A stretch of DNA of 64,000 nt from Shouchella lonarensis (GCF_900096965.1 NZ_FMYM01000002.1:246439-310438); one strand, 5' to 3'; positions 28,965 to 38,225 are shown, counted from the stretch's first letter. The notes: a model not told the origin generated them from the letters alone. Numbers and translations: made by a program.

Positions 28965-29957
28965 TTAAAAAAGGCTTGTTGAATGTCCTGGGAACACGCG
29001 CGCTTTTGGGTCAATAAATACTTTGGCGTTATTCACAGCAGTCGGTGCCTCACCAAATCCCGTTGCAATCAACTTTACTTTGCCATCGTAAGTTGTCACA
29101 TCTCCTGCTGCGTACACACCTGGAATGTTCGTTTCCATTTTGGAGTTGACGACAATCGCATTTTTGTGAATGTCTAAACCCCATTCTTTGATCGGTCCAA
29201 GGCTTGAAACAAAGCCGAAGTTGACGACGACTTCATCGATAGCAATCCTTTTCATTTGTTCTCCTTTCACTTCTTGGAAAGTAATTTCTTTGACGCCATG
29301 CTCATCGCCGTGCAATGCCGCTGTTTCAAATGGTGTTAAAAGGTTCACAGATGACTTTTTCAGTAGTTCGACACTGTGCTCGTGAGCGCGGAATTCATGA
29401 CGGCGGTGAACAAGTGTCACTTCTTTTGCGATCGGCTCGAGCATGAGTGCCCAATCAACTGCAGAATCCCCGCCACCCACAACAACGACACGTTTACCAG
29501 TAAATACAGATAAATCGCGAATAAAGTAATGAATATTTTTATCTTCATAGAGATCTGCGTCGGCGACTTTTAACTTACGGGGCGCAAAAGCACCTGCCCC
29601 AGCGGTGATCAACACGGCTTTTGTTTTGTGAACCGCTTTGTTTGTTGTGAGCGTAAATGACCCATCTTCTTCACGGTGTAATTGCTGAACCGCTTCCTCA
29701 AGTGACAATGTTGGATTGAATTGCTGTGCTTGCTTTGCCAGTTGATCAACTAAGTCTTGTGCTTTCACTTTTGGAAAACCAGCGACATCATAAATATATT
29801 TATCTGGATAGAGAGCGGAAAGTTGCCCACCTAATTGCGGCATACTTTCAATAACTTGTACGTTCATTTGTCGCATTCCGGCGTAAAATGTGGCGAAAAG
29901 CCCGGCAGGACCCCCACCGATAATGGTTAAATCGAATGTTTCGTTCGTCTTGTGCAA
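28965..29957 (-). CDS. yumC: Ferredoxin/flavodoxin-NADP reductase (thioredoxin-reductase-like)
   Basis: This flavoenzyme passes electrons between NADPH and ferredoxin or flavodoxin. The 330-residue protein has the FAD motif [11 protein letters not shown] (about 12-22), the NADPH motif [12 protein letters not shown] (about 157-168) and the second FAD motif [13 protein letters not shown] (about 278-290). It lacks the CxxC of thioredoxin reductases, which separates it from TrxB. Start is TTG 29957, 9 nt after GGAGG. It is divergent from ndh, as yumC and yumB are neighbours in B. subtilis. Confidence 0.93.
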   Translation of the reverse strand: MHKTNETFDLTIIGGGPAGLFATFYAGMRQMNVQVIESMPQLGGQLSALYPDKYIYDVAGFPKVKAQDLVDQLAKQAQQFNPTLSLEEAVQQLHREEDGSFTLTTNKAVHKTKAVLITAGAGAFAPRKLKVADADLYEDKNIHYFIRDLSVFTGKRVVVVGGGDSAVDWALMLEPIAKEVTLVHRRHEFRAHEHSVELLKKSSVNLLTPFETAALHGDEHGVKEITFQEVKGEQMKRIAIDEVVVNFGFVSSLGPIKEWGLDIHKNAIVVNSKMETNIPGVYAAGDVTTYDGKVKLIATGFGEAPTAVNNAKVFIDPKARVFPGHSTSLF

Positions 29958-30064
29958 AACCGTTGCACCTCCATTTTGAAATGAGATCCTTTCTCATTAT
30001 ACATGACCTGTCCAGCTTCGAAAAGGAAAGGCGATGATTTCCTTAGAAAATAAAGAAAAAGAGG

Positions 30065-30093
30065 TTGAATTTCATTCAAAAAACAACTATCAT
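30065..30093 (+). promoter_or_regulatory. Promoter of ndh
   Basis: TTGAAT (30065-30070), 17-bp spacer, TATCAT (30088-30093), leaving a leader of about 105 nt. Confidence 0.5.
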
Positions 30094-30131
30094 TAGAGTG
30101 TTGAAGATGGTGACGATTTCTTGAAGAAAAA

Positions 30132-30147
30132 CGTGAAATAGATCACA
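30132..30147 (+). promoter_or_regulatory. FNR/CRP-like or Rex-like palindrome before ndh
   Basis: CGTGA-AATAGA-TCACA fits the TGTGA-N6-TCACA pattern of the CRP/FNR family with one mismatch. Rex sites are one base longer. It lies downstream of the predicted promoter, where a bound protein would repress. Which regulator uses it is inference. Confidence 0.4.
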
Positions 30148-30204
30148 AAGAAATTGACATGCTACCATGAACGAATGAATCTTAAAAAGATGGAAGTGAT
30201 GAGC

Positions 30205-31407
30205 GTGAAGAAGGCAAGAATTGTTATCCTTGGAGCTGGTTATGCGGGGATGAATACGGCAGTAACTCTTTCAAAGAAACTTGGCGCGAACGATGCGTCT
30301 ATTACACTCGTGAATAAACACGATTATCATTATCAAACAACGTGGCTACATGAGCCAGCAGCTGGGACGATGGATCCTGAAGCAGCACGTGTGACAATTT
30401 CAACTGTGTTAAATACGAATCGGGTTCATTTTCTTCAGGACGAAGTTGTTGAAATTAAGCGTGAAGAGAAGAAAGTTTTACTTAAAGATGGTGAAGTGTC
30501 TTATGATTACCTCGTTGTGTCACTTGGTGCGGTTTCAGAAACATTTGGCGTTCCTGGTGTGCATGAACATGCATTTACGAAATGGACATTAAATGGTGCC
30601 CGTCAAGTAAAAGGGCATATCGAAAAACAATTTGCAAGCTATCACAATGGCGAGGATCAGCACGAAGGACGGTTGACATTTGTCGTTGCAGGTGCGGGTT
30701 TTACAGGCATGGAGTTTATTGGCGAGTTGTCAGAGCGTGTACCTGAACTATGCAAAAAGTATGATGTTCCACGCGAGGCAGTCCGTCTATACGTAGTTGA
30801 GGCAGCGCCGATGGCCCTACCTGGTTTTGATCCTGAGTTGGTCGAATATGGGATGAATGTGCTTGAAAGTCGTGGTGTAGAGTTTAAAATTAATACACCA
30901 ATCAAAGAAGTGACCGAGACAGGTGTCAAAATTGGTGAAGGGGAAGAAATTAAGGCAGAAACGATTGTATGGGCAACAGGCGTACGCGGGAATCCAGTCA
31001 TTGAAAAGTCTGGTTTTGAAGCAAATCGTGGACGTGTCAAAGTTGAACCAGATTTACGCGCACCAGGTCATGATGATGTCTTCATTATCGGGGACTGTGC
31101 CCTGATTATTAATGAAGAAGCGAACCGTCCATACCCACCGACTGCACAAATTGCGATGCAAATGGCAAAGACATGTGCACATAATGTGATGACACTTGTT
31201 GGTGGCGGTAGCAACCTTGCAACGTTTAAACCGGATATTAAAGGAACCGTTGCTTCTCTTGGTGGAAAAGAAGCGATCGGTGTGGTCGGCTCGAAGAAAT
31301 TGTATGGTGGCACAGCGAGTTTCATGAAAAAAATGATTGATAATCGGGCATTGCTGATGCTGGGTGGCCCTTTGCTCGCGCTAAAAAAAGGGAAATTCCC
31401 GTTGTAA
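30205..31407 (+). CDS. Type II NADH dehydrogenase (NDH-2)
   Basis: The enzyme oxidises NADH and reduces menaquinone at the membrane without pumping protons. The 400-residue protein has the FAD motif VILGAGYAGMNTA near the start, the NADH motif FVVAGAGFTGMEF (about 157-169), ATGVRGNP and FIIGDCA (about 290-296), and a C-terminal amphipathic part for membrane attachment. I chose GTG 30205, 6 nt after GGAAGTG; the ATG at 30199 directly abuts that site. Closest relatives by layout are B. subtilis YumB/YutJ/Ndh. Confidence 0.92.
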   Translation: MKKARIVILGAGYAGMNTAVTLSKKLGANDASITLVNKHDYHYQTTWLHEPAAGTMDPEAARVTISTVLNTNRVHFLQDEVVEIKREEKKVLLKDGEVSYDYLVVSLGAVSETFGVPGVHEHAFTKWTLNGARQVKGHIEKQFASYHNGEDQHEGRLTFVVAGAGFTGMEFIGELSERVPELCKKYDVPREAVRLYVVEAAPMALPGFDPELVEYGMNVLESRGVEFKINTPIKEVTETGVKIGEGEEIKAETIVWATGVRGNPVIEKSGFEANRGRVKVEPDLRAPGHDDVFIIGDCALIINEEANRPYPPTAQIAMQMAKTCAHNVMTLVGGGSNLATFKPDIKGTVASLGGKEAIGVVGSKKLYGGTASFMKKMIDNRALLMLGGPLLALKKGKFPL

Positions 31408-31418
31408 TAAGTAACGAT

Positions 31419-31463
31419 GTACGAAAGCGCCTCGCCTTGACGTGCGAGGTGCTTTTTTCGTAC
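31419..31463 (+). terminator. Terminator after ndh
   Basis: GTACGAAAGCGCCTCG pairs with CGAGGTGC-TTTTTTCGTAC; the T run lies inside the outer stem. Confidence 0.8.
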
Positions 31464-31487
31464 ACTAGCGATGTGGAGGGATGATAG

Positions 31488-31814
31488 ATGGAGCAGGTAC
31501 ATATTTTGCAGTTGCTTGTATCGGTGCTATTGTTTTTTATTTTGTTTGCTGGTATTGGTTTTTTGTTAAACATGATTTTACGTTTGACTTGGATTATGGC
31601 ATTTTTGTATCCAATTGTGATTTTATTGATTGTGAATAAATCTCCCTATATGTTGTATGTAAAAGAGCCTGGGAACGCGTTTTCACAACTTTTCTCTAGT
31701 TTTGCATCACTACATGTAGCTGATATTATTGTGTTAATAAGTGGTTTGTTTGGTACCATTGCAGCTGGAATCATTATGAAGCTGTTACGTAAGGCAGGAT
31801 ACCAAATGTTTTAA
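31488..31814 (+). CDS. yuiB: YuiB-like membrane protein
   Basis: The 108-residue protein is almost entirely hydrophobic with three membrane segments (about 7-30, 33-50, 75-100) and a Lys/Arg C-terminus. It starts at ATG after GGAGGGATGAT. Its place after the NDH-2 gene and near yuiD and pepA matches B. subtilis yuiB. Function unknown. Confidence 0.8.
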   Translation: MEQVHILQLLVSVLLFFILFAGIGFLLNMILRLTWIMAFLYPIVILLIVNKSPYMLYVKEPGNAFSQLFSSFASLHVADIIVLISGLFGTIAAGIIMKLLRKAGYQMF

Positions 31815-31835
31815 TGAGTGAGACCTGCATAAACA

Positions 31836-31866
31836 CTTCCTTACAGGAAAGGATGTAAGGAAGGAG
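31836..31866 (+). promoter_or_regulatory. Hairpin overlapping the ribosome binding site of the 33-residue gene
   Basis: CTTCCTTAC (31836-31844) pairs perfectly with GTAAGGAAG (31855-31863); the right arm includes the first part of the AAGGAG Shine-Dalgarno (31861-31866). There is no T run, so it is not a standard terminator. Confidence 0.5.
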
Positions 31867-31876
31867 TGTGAGCCTA

Positions 31877-31978
31877 ATGAGAAAATGGTTGTTACGTTTG
31901 TTTATGTGTGCGTTATGTTTATCTGCGTTGTTGTCAACCATTTACGTATTTACGAATTTGACCTTGGGTCACTTTTAA
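31877..31978 (+). CDS. 33-residue single-span membrane peptide
   Basis: An ATG 10 nt after AAGGAG opens a 33-codon frame: MRKWLLRLFMCALCLSALLS, then a short tail ending LTLGHF. It has a basic start and one membrane span (about 5-27). A strong terminator follows at once. I do not know a family for it. A real ribosome binding site, a plausible protein and the terminator support it; the upstream hairpin may limit its translation. Confidence 0.6.
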   Translation: MRKWLLRLFMCALCLSALLSTIYVFTNLTLGHF

Positions 31979-31990
31979 ATGCAAGTGGAA

Positions 31991-32040
31991 ATGCCCTTTC
32001 TCTTATGATGATTGTGCGTAAGAGAAAGGGCATTTTTTTA
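31991..32040. terminator. Bidirectional terminator between the 33-residue gene and yuiD
   Basis: A 15-bp perfect stem (31991-32005 with 32019-32033), then seven T. Confidence 0.92.
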
Positions 32041-32044
32041 ATAT

Positions 32045-32509
32045 CTAAACAACCATGTTGAATACAATTGCAATGAGGATCCCAAGTAATGCGCCGAAAA
32101 AGACTTCAATCGGTTGATGTCCAAGTAGTTCCTTCAGCTTTTGCTCATTTTCCTTTTTCTGCCATGTTTTAACTTCTTCTACAAGCTTGTTAAAGTCTTT
32201 TAGTAACTGATTCAAAACTGTTGCGTGATAACCAGCGTGGCGCCTGACACCCGTTGCATCAAACATGACAATGATCCCTAATACGGCGGAAACAGCAAAC
32301 AACGAAGAATCAAGCCCTTGCTCGAGTGCAATGCTTGTCGAAAGCGCTGTAACCGCTGCTGAATGTGAACTAGGCATGCCGCCAGTACTTGTAAATAAGG
32401 ACCAATCGACTTTTTGTGTCGCAAAAAAAGTGAGCGGTATTTTTAGGAATTGGGCGATAAGCATGGCGAGAAAAGCAGATAAAAGGGGAAAGTTGTACAA
32501 AATATCCAT
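32045..32509 (-). CDS. yuiD: Divergent PAP2-family membrane protein YuiD
   Basis: The 154-residue protein (DUF212) has about four hydrophobic segments and the conserved GGMPSSHSAAVTAL and MFDATGVRRHAGYHA motifs, which correspond to phosphatase motifs of the PAP2 superfamily. A lipid phosphate substrate is likely but not known. ATG 32509 is chosen after GAAAGGAG; the open frame goes 9 codons further up without a ribosome binding site. Confidence 0.88.
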   Translation of the reverse strand: MDILYNFPLLSAFLAMLIAQFLKIPLTFFATQKVDWSLFTSTGGMPSSHSAAVTALSTSIALEQGLDSSLFAVSAVLGIIVMFDATGVRRHAGYHATVLNQLLKDFNKLVEEVKTWQKKENEQKLKELLGHQPIEVFFGALLGILIAIVFNMVV

Positions 32510-32686
32510 AAAAAGATGCTCCTTTCTATGTTGCAAATCATTATGTAACGTTTATGTTTTCCAACAAATACTAGTATACCATATACGATGAAACAATTTT
32601 ACGAAACTGGTCGCTGTTTTTCGCGCTGTTTTTGCTTGGGATATGCTATACTTTAAAGCATAAGATGCAAAGAGGAGATGAGACAT

Positions 32687-34174
32687 TTGTTTGAAATGAA
32701 GCAACAATGGGATGCAACAACTGTTCAAGATGCCTTTTTACTTGGTGTCACGTCAAATCAACTTACGAGCTTATTTCGAAAAGTAGATGGATGTTTATCA
32801 GGTCAGTTACAAGAGCTAGCGACGCAAATGGCACAAACAAAGAAAATTGGCGACTTCATTAGTGTACCCACACTTGGAAAAACACAAACAAAATGGCTTT
32901 ATCTTATTTATTTAGGGGAAAATTATAACGGCGACCAACATGATTTGCGTTTACATATTGGTAAAATAGGCCAAGCATTGCAACAAAATCAATTAGAAAC
33001 GGTGGGTGTTGATGTGGACTCATTTTTGGGGTCTGCACCAGTAGATGATGTGCTTTTTTGTATTGGGGAAGCACTGTCGTTAAGCCAATATGAAAAGCAC
33101 CACTATAAGGAAGCTGAAGAGGGTGCACAAACAAAAATAGTTTCTGTCGCGCTATATGGAGAATCACTTGAAAAAAACGGTGTATTTTTTGCGGAACGTG
33201 GTTATACATATGGTCAAGGAACAAATATGGCCCGGCATTTGGTGAATACACCAGCAAATAAAATGACACCAACCGATTTAGAAGATGTCGCTGTTGACTT
33301 GGCAATGAAGCATGCGTTTGAGTATGAAGTATTAGACGAGGAAGAAATGCATCGTCTCGGGATGGGGGCACTTCTCGGCGTGGCGCAAGGGAGTTCCCAA
33401 CCGGCTAAACTCATCGTCCTCCGCTACGAAGGAAACCCGAAAGACGATTGTGTCACTGCCTTTGTCGGAAAAGGGTTAACGTTTGACTCGGGTGGTTACT
33501 CGTTGAAGCCGTCTGCTGGCATGCACGAAATGAAAGGCGATATGGGCGGCGCTGCGGCAGTACTCGGGGCAATGGACATTATAGGTGCAGAAAAGCCAGC
33601 GGCGAATGTTCTTGCTGTAATCCCGTCTAGTGAAAACTTAATTAATGGTGAAGCCATGAAGCCAGGAGATGTATTACATTCTTTAAGTGGGAAAACCATT
33701 GAAGTACGTAATACCGATGCCGAAGGGCGGTTAATTTTAGCAGATGCCTTGACGTATGCAAAACAACTAGGTGCAACACGATTAATAGATGTCGCAACGT
33801 TAACAGGTGCTTGTATCGTTGCGCTAGGTCATGAAACGACGGGCGCCGTCACAAATGATGAAGACTTTATGTGCAAGCTCTGTCAAGCAGGCGCGGAAAT
33901 GGGCGAGCCAATTTGGCAATTCCCAAGTGGTAAGGCGTATGAAAAGCTATTAAAGACAAGCGATGTGGCGGATTTAAACAATGCCCCTGGGCGTCCAGCT
34001 GGTAGCATTACTGCAGGCCTTTTCTTAGGTGCATTCGTTGAAGAAACCCCTTGGGTACATCTTGATATTGCTGGTACATCTTGGTTAGAAAAAGGCACAC
34101 CACTTGGTCCTGCCGGTGCGACCGGTGTGATGGCGCGAACACTTGCACATCATATAATTCGTGCAAACAAGTAA
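32687..34174 (+). CDS. pepA: Leucyl aminopeptidase (M17 family)
   Basis: This cytosolic two-metal peptidase removes N-terminal residues from peptides. The 495-residue protein has the metal and catalytic motifs GKGLTFDSGGYSLKPS (about 263-278), MKGDMGGAAAV (about 283-293) and NTDAEGRL (about 344-351), all intact. The start is probably TTG 32687, 9 nt after AGAGGAG; the in-frame ATG 32678 directly abuts that site. Corresponds in place to B. subtilis yuiE. A TATACT at 32647-32652 has no good -35. Confidence 0.94.
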   Translation: MFEMKQQWDATTVQDAFLLGVTSNQLTSLFRKVDGCLSGQLQELATQMAQTKKIGDFISVPTLGKTQTKWLYLIYLGENYNGDQHDLRLHIGKIGQALQQNQLETVGVDVDSFLGSAPVDDVLFCIGEALSLSQYEKHHYKEAEEGAQTKIVSVALYGESLEKNGVFFAERGYTYGQGTNMARHLVNTPANKMTPTDLEDVAVDLAMKHAFEYEVLDEEEMHRLGMGALLGVAQGSSQPAKLIVLRYEGNPKDDCVTAFVGKGLTFDSGGYSLKPSAGMHEMKGDMGGAAAVLGAMDIIGAEKPAANVLAVIPSSENLINGEAMKPGDVLHSLSGKTIEVRNTDAEGRLILADALTYAKQLGATRLIDVATLTGACIVALGHETTGAVTNDEDFMCKLCQAGAEMGEPIWQFPSGKAYEKLLKTSDVADLNNAPGRPAGSITAGLFLGAFVEETPWVHLDIAGTSWLEKGTPLGPAGATGVMARTLAHHIIRANK

Positions 34175-34196
34175 ACGTTAGAGAGGAAAAAGACAG

Positions 34197-34466
34197 ATGG
34201 ACATTGCTTATGTAGAAATTACATGTGTGCGAGAACTTTACGCATTAAAACGGCGGTCACAAGTATTCATTAACAATTGTTTTATGGGTGTATTGAAAAG
34301 AAGGCAAAAAATGGTCATTGAAGTGCCAGCAGGTACGCATACGCTCATCGCAATGAATAAAGGAGTGACCACTGCGCCGTTACAGTTGTCTGTCCAACCA
34401 GGAGACACCCTTTCATATGAATTGAGAGGACGTCGTGATCATTCATTAACGTTTACAAAAAAGTAA
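34197..34466 (+). CDS. 89-residue protein of unknown function
   Basis: It starts at ATG after GAGAGGAAAA, 22 bp after pepA, so it is probably co-transcribed. The sequence alternates short strands (QVFINNCFMGVLKR, VIEVPAGTHTLIAMN, LQLSVQPGDTLSYELRG), a pattern like small beta-sandwich PEGA-type domains. There is no signal peptide or membrane segment. I do not recognise a family. Confidence 0.65.
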   Translation: MDIAYVEITCVRELYALKRRSQVFINNCFMGVLKRRQKMVIEVPAGTHTLIAMNKGVTTAPLQLSVQPGDTLSYELRGRRDHSLTFTKK

Positions 34467-34508
34467 ATGAGGCGCCATGTCGTTGCATAGATATGATGCG
34501 GTTGCATG

Positions 34509-34546
34509 AAAAAAGCCTGTTCATCGATCGATGAACAGGCTTTTTT
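34509..34546. terminator. 38-bp perfect palindrome, bidirectional terminator
   Basis: Arms 34509-34527 and 34528-34546 are perfectly complementary, starting with A6 and ending with T6 around GCCTGTTCATCGA. It serves the 89-residue gene and the convergent HU gene. Confidence 0.9.
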
Positions 34547-34548
34547 TC

Positions 34549-34821
34549 TTATTTTACGGCTTCTTTTAGTTGTTTTCCGGCTTTAAAAGCTGGCGTTTGT
34601 GTCGCAGCAATCTCGATTTCTTCACCGGTTTGTGGGTTCCGTCCTTTTCGCGCAGCACGCTCACGTACTTCAAAGTTGCCAAACCCAATGAGTTGAACAG
34701 TCTCGCCTTTGCTTAGCGCTTCTGTAATTAAATCACACATGGTGTTAACAGCAATTCCAGCATCTTTTTTTGATAGTTGTGCTCGTTCTGCGAGGGCATG
34801 TACCAATTCTGTTTTGTTCAT
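34549..34821 (-). CDS. HU-family DNA-binding protein
   Basis: This 90-residue protein has the typical [20 protein letters not shown] start and the DNA-binding arm [12 protein letters not shown] (about 61-72). HU dimers bend and compact DNA. It is not next to the mtr/hep region where the main B. subtilis hbs gene lies, so it may be a second HU; that needs the rest of the genome. Shine-Dalgarno AAAGGAG precedes the ATG. Confidence 0.95.
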   Translation of the reverse strand: MNKTELVHALAERAQLSKKDAGIAVNTMCDLITEALSKGETVQLIGFGNFEVRERAARKGRNPQTGEEIEIAATQTPAFKAGKQLKEAVK

Positions 34822-34900
34822 TTAACATTCACTCCTTTATCGTTAAAACGTGATCATTTCTGCTACCATCGTACCCATTTATGCGCATTGTATACATCTT

Positions 34901-35722
34901 CTAAGCAATTTTTTTCCTCAGCTGATAAAAGGTTGCATTAAGTTTTGCACCAATAATTAAGATCATACCAGTAAAATAGAACCAAAGCATGAGAACGATG
35001 ACACCAGCAATGGGTCCATATGTGTTTTCGTAATGAGCAAAGTGACTAAGGTAAAGAGAAAAAAGAAAGGAGATGAGCTGCCAGCTGGCAGTTGCAAATA
35101 AAGCACCCGCTAGTCCATCATACCAACGCAATGGTTGATTTGGTGCAATTTTGTATAGGACGCTTAAAACAACACATATGATAAGTGTAGTTACAACCCA
35201 TCGTAAAGAGCTTAATAAATCGCCAACTGTTTTCGATAAATGGAGGTGGTCTTCTAAAAACAACAAAATCACATTTCCGAAAACCGGCAAGGCAAGAGCG
35301 AGCACAATTAACAAAATCATGCCAATCGTTAAAATGATGGCGATGATACGTAAATGAAGGAAGTGACGCGTTTCTTCGATTTTGTATGCGTGATTGACGG
35401 AACGGATGAAAGCGTTAATGGCATTAGAAGCAGACCAAAGTGTACCAATGATACCAATCGAAAATAGTCCTGTTTTTGGATCACCAATCGTGTTTAAAAC
35501 AATTTTTCCAAACATATCTCCTAATTCACCTGGGACATAGGAAGTAATAAATTGATGTACGTCATATGTATTGACACGAAAAAATGATACACTAGCTAAC
35601 ACACAAACCATGAGCGGGAAAATCGCCAAAATAAAATAAAAGGCAAGTGTGGCGGCAGCGTCAAAAATGTAACTGTCTTTTAGATTGTGAAACCATTTTC
35701 GAAAAAAAGAGTGAAGATTCAC
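34901..35722 (-). CDS. YihY/BrkB-family membrane protein
   Basis: The 273-residue protein has about six hydrophobic segments, the start pattern DAAATLAFYFILAIFPLMV (about 20-38) and the C-terminal GPIAGVIVLMLWFYFTGMIL typical of the YihY/virulence factor BrkB family, once mistaken for ribonuclease BN. Function is not established. Start GTG 35722 after AGGGGGG. Confidence 0.9.
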   Translation of the reverse strand: MNLHSFFRKWFHNLKDSYIFDAAATLAFYFILAIFPLMVCVLASVSFFRVNTYDVHQFITSYVPGELGDMFGKIVLNTIGDPKTGLFSIGIIGTLWSASNAINAFIRSVNHAYKIEETRHFLHLRIIAIILTIGMILLIVLALALPVFGNVILLFLEDHLHLSKTVGDLLSSLRWVVTTLIICVVLSVLYKIAPNQPLRWYDGLAGALFATASWQLISFLFSLYLSHFAHYENTYGPIAGVIVLMLWFYFTGMILIIGAKLNATFYQLRKKIA

Positions 35723-35773
35723 TGTGGGTGCCCCCCTAATTTTAATTCAGATCGGGATTGTAGACTTTTTGTT

Positions 35774-35803
35774 TCGACAAAATGATCCGTCATCGTTTAT
35801 AAT
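35774..35803 (+). promoter_or_regulatory. Promoter of luxS
   Basis: TCGACA (35774-35779), 18-bp spacer, TATAAT (35798-35803). Confidence 0.6.
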
Positions 35804-35835
35804 AAAAGCATGAACAAAAGAGGAGTGAGTTTAAT

Positions 35836-36306
35836 ATGCCATCAGTAGAAAGTTTTGAGCTTGATCATACGATTGTAAAAGCACCGTATGTCCGTCATTG
35901 TGGGACGCATCATGTTGGAACAGATGGGGAAGTGAATAAGTTTGACATCCGTTTTTGTCAGCCCAATAAAGATAGATTGGATCCGGATGTGATTCATACA
36001 TTGGAGCATCTACTTGCGCTCAATATTCGTCGTTTTGCGGATGAATATGCACATTTTGACATTATTGATGTGTCACCAATGGGATGCCAAACAGGTTATT
36101 ATTTAATCGTAAGTGGTAAACCAACAGTCGACGAAGTGATCACGCTGTTAGAGAAAACATTCGTATATTCGTTAACGGAAACGTCAATTCCTGCCGCCAC
36201 CGAAAAAGAATGTGGTCAGGCGAAGTTGCACAACTTAGCTGGGACGAAAGAACAAATGAACAAATGGTTAGCACAAGATAAGAAGTCACTCGCCCAAGTT
36301 TTTTAA
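35836..36306 (+). CDS. luxS: S-ribosylhomocysteine lyase
   Basis: LuxS splits S-ribosylhomocysteine into homocysteine and DPD, the precursor of autoinducer-2, in the activated methyl cycle. The 156-residue protein has the metal site His54, Glu57, His58 (HTLEH) and Cys126 in ECGQAKLH. It has its own promoter and terminator, so it stands alone. Confidence 0.97.
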   Translation: MPSVESFELDHTIVKAPYVRHCGTHHVGTDGEVNKFDIRFCQPNKDRLDPDVIHTLEHLLALNIRRFADEYAHFDIIDVSPMGCQTGYYLIVSGKPTVDEVITLLEKTFVYSLTETSIPAATEKECGQAKLHNLAGTKEQMNKWLAQDKKSLAQVF

Positions 36307-36319
36307 TGACCGATTATAA

Positions 36320-36356
36320 AAAAATCGAGCCCTGACAGAGGTGGCTCGATTTTTTA
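36320..36356. terminator. Bidirectional terminator between luxS and the isochorismatase gene
   Basis: ATCGAGCC (36324-36331) pairs with GGCTCGAT (36343-36350), flanked by A and T runs. Confidence 0.88.
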
Positions 36357-36905
36357 TAGCCATGTGTTTATTGGTGAAATATTCGCTTTTAATAAATGCT
36401 TGAAGTGATGCAAAGCATGATCGCTATCTTCTTCGGAAAAACAAGCAATGGCATCGCGTGGAATAATGAGCTCGTACTCAAGTGTGTATGCGTCATTTGC
36501 AGTAAATAACACGCACATATTGCCAACAATGCCTGTTAAAATGAGTGTATCCACTTTCAAGTGTTCAAGCAACAAGTGAAGCGGTGTGGCAAAGAAACCG
36601 GAGAATTTTGGTTTCATAACGGATAGGTCATCCGCACAAGGCATTAAAATTTTTGCAAGAGGTGACCCGATCGCATCGGCGTCAATGACATTGTGCACGA
36701 GCGTTGTAAATTCCGCTTGCCAGCGTTCGTAATGATCATTGACGTAAATCACGGGTCGCCCGCGTTTTTTCATGTGGTTTTTAAGCAAAGCAATTTGATA
36801 TGCGGCTTTTTCAGCAAACGGATAAAGTTGCTCTGCATGGTGAAAGGAAAAGGGGTTAATCATATCAATAATAAGTAGTGCATCATTTGAGCGATTGATC
36901 GTCAT
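36354..36905 (-). CDS. Isochorismatase-family cysteine hydrolase
   Basis: The 183-residue protein has the family catalytic set: Asp in LIIDMINPF (about 14), Lys in MKPKFSGFF (about 99) and Cys in GIVGNMCVLFTA (about 130). Members hydrolyse isochorismate, nicotinamide or N-carbamoyl compounds; the substrate here is unknown. There are no siderophore genes nearby, so isochorismate is unlikely. It lies alone, convergent with luxS. Confidence 0.88.
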   Translation of the reverse strand: MTINRSNDALLIIDMINPFSFHHAEQLYPFAEKAAYQIALLKNHMKKRGRPVIYVNDHYERWQAEFTTLVHNVIDADAIGSPLAKILMPCADDLSVMKPKFSGFFATPLHLLLEHLKVDTLILTGIVGNMCVLFTANDAYTLEYELIIPRDAIACFSEEDSDHALHHFKHLLKANISPINTWL

Positions 36906-37055
36906 GATTCATCTCTCTTTCTCTGTCGTTTCCAGGAGTAGGAATATGTTATGATTAGGATGACCAAAGCGCCTCGGCTCATACAATGAAGATAGGACGA
37001 ATTGTGCATGGTTAGTGAGCAACGGCTTAGTCCGTACAAAGGAGTATAAAGACTG

Positions 37056-38195
37056 ATGTTGAAACATTTTACAATGACTACGTGGCCATCTGGGATTTCT
37101 GAAGTTTTACAAGCGCAAGGGGTGACAGACCCAACCCCAATTCAAGCAAAAATGATTCCAGAGGCGTTAGCAAAAAAGAACATTTTGGCGCGTTCACAAA
37201 CAGGAACAGGCAAAACACTTGCCTATGTGTTACCGATTTTGGCACATATACAAATTGATAAAAAAGCAGTTCAAGCGATTGTGATTGCACCGTCACAAGA
37301 ATTGGCTCTCCAAATCATGGAAGTGGTACGCACGTTGACACAAAATGGTCCGATTACTTCAGCAGCATTTATCGGTGGTACAAATATCAATCGTCAAGTC
37401 GACAAATTAAAAAAACAAAAACCTCATATTGTTATTGGCACACCTGGACGTGTATTAGAGCTAATCGAAATGAAAAAATTGAAATTAACCGATGTGGCGA
37501 TGGTTGCGCTTGACGAGGTTGATCGGATGGTTGATGAAGCGGTGTCGTGGCGCACGGTTGAGATGCTTGGAAAAAGGATTGGTCGTACGGCGCAATTTTT
37601 ATGTGTATCGGCGACAGTGCAAGCAGATGTGGCGAAGCAGCTTTTAGCTTGGTTACCTGAAGTTCATGAGATCAAAGTGGACGGTGGTTTGCTGCCAGAT
37701 ACTTTGGCGCACATCGTGATCCAAACGACTGCGAGAGAACGCATTGATGTTACCCGTAAAGTGATTCATGCCGAATCAATTAAAAAAGGGCTTGTGTTTG
37801 TCAACCAAATTGATCAACTAAATGAAGTCACAGCAAAATTACGTTATCATGGTATTTCGGCAGTTGCGCTTTCTTCTGAAGGAGATAAACATGAACGTAG
37901 CAAAGCGATTCGTGCATTTGAACAAGGAGAAGCAGCCATACTTGTGGCAACAGATGTCGCAGCTCGCGGTTTAGATATTGCTCATATTACACACATCATC
38001 CAAGTGTATGCACCGAACACGGTTGAAAGTTACATTCACCGCGCTGGTCGAACGGGTCGTTTTAATGCACCAGGAAAAGTCATTACCCTTCTTGAAGCGC
38101 GTGAGGCTTATAAAGTTCAGAAGTATGAAGCAACGCTAGGCACAATTTTTAGTGAAGGGACGTTACGTCATGGGCAATTGAAGATAAGCAAGTGA
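37056..38195 (+). CDS. DEAD-box RNA helicase, YfmL/CshC-like
   Basis: The 379-residue protein has both RecA-like domains but no long C-terminal extension. Motifs are I AQTGTGKT-type SQTGTGKT (about 47-54), II DEVD (153-156, in place of DEAD), III SAT (about 184-186) and VI HRAGRTGR (about 333-340). Size and layout resemble B. subtilis YfmL, a cold-related ribosome-assembly helicase. Shine-Dalgarno AAAGGAG precedes ATG 37056. A TACAAT -10 near 36984 has a poor -35. Confidence 0.9.
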   Translation: MLKHFTMTTWPSGISEVLQAQGVTDPTPIQAKMIPEALAKKNILARSQTGTGKTLAYVLPILAHIQIDKKAVQAIVIAPSQELALQIMEVVRTLTQNGPITSAAFIGGTNINRQVDKLKKQKPHIVIGTPGRVLELIEMKKLKLTDVAMVALDEVDRMVDEAVSWRTVEMLGKRIGRTAQFLCVSATVQADVAKQLLAWLPEVHEIKVDGGLLPDTLAHIVIQTTARERIDVTRKVIHAESIKKGLVFVNQIDQLNEVTAKLRYHGISAVALSSEGDKHERSKAIRAFEQGEAAILVATDVAARGLDIAHITHIIQVYAPNTVESYIHRAGRTGRFNAPGKVITLLEAREAYKVQKYEATLGTIFSEGTLRHGQLKISK

Positions 38196-38225
38196 TATGC
38201 TTGCTGACAACCTGCGACAATCCCT

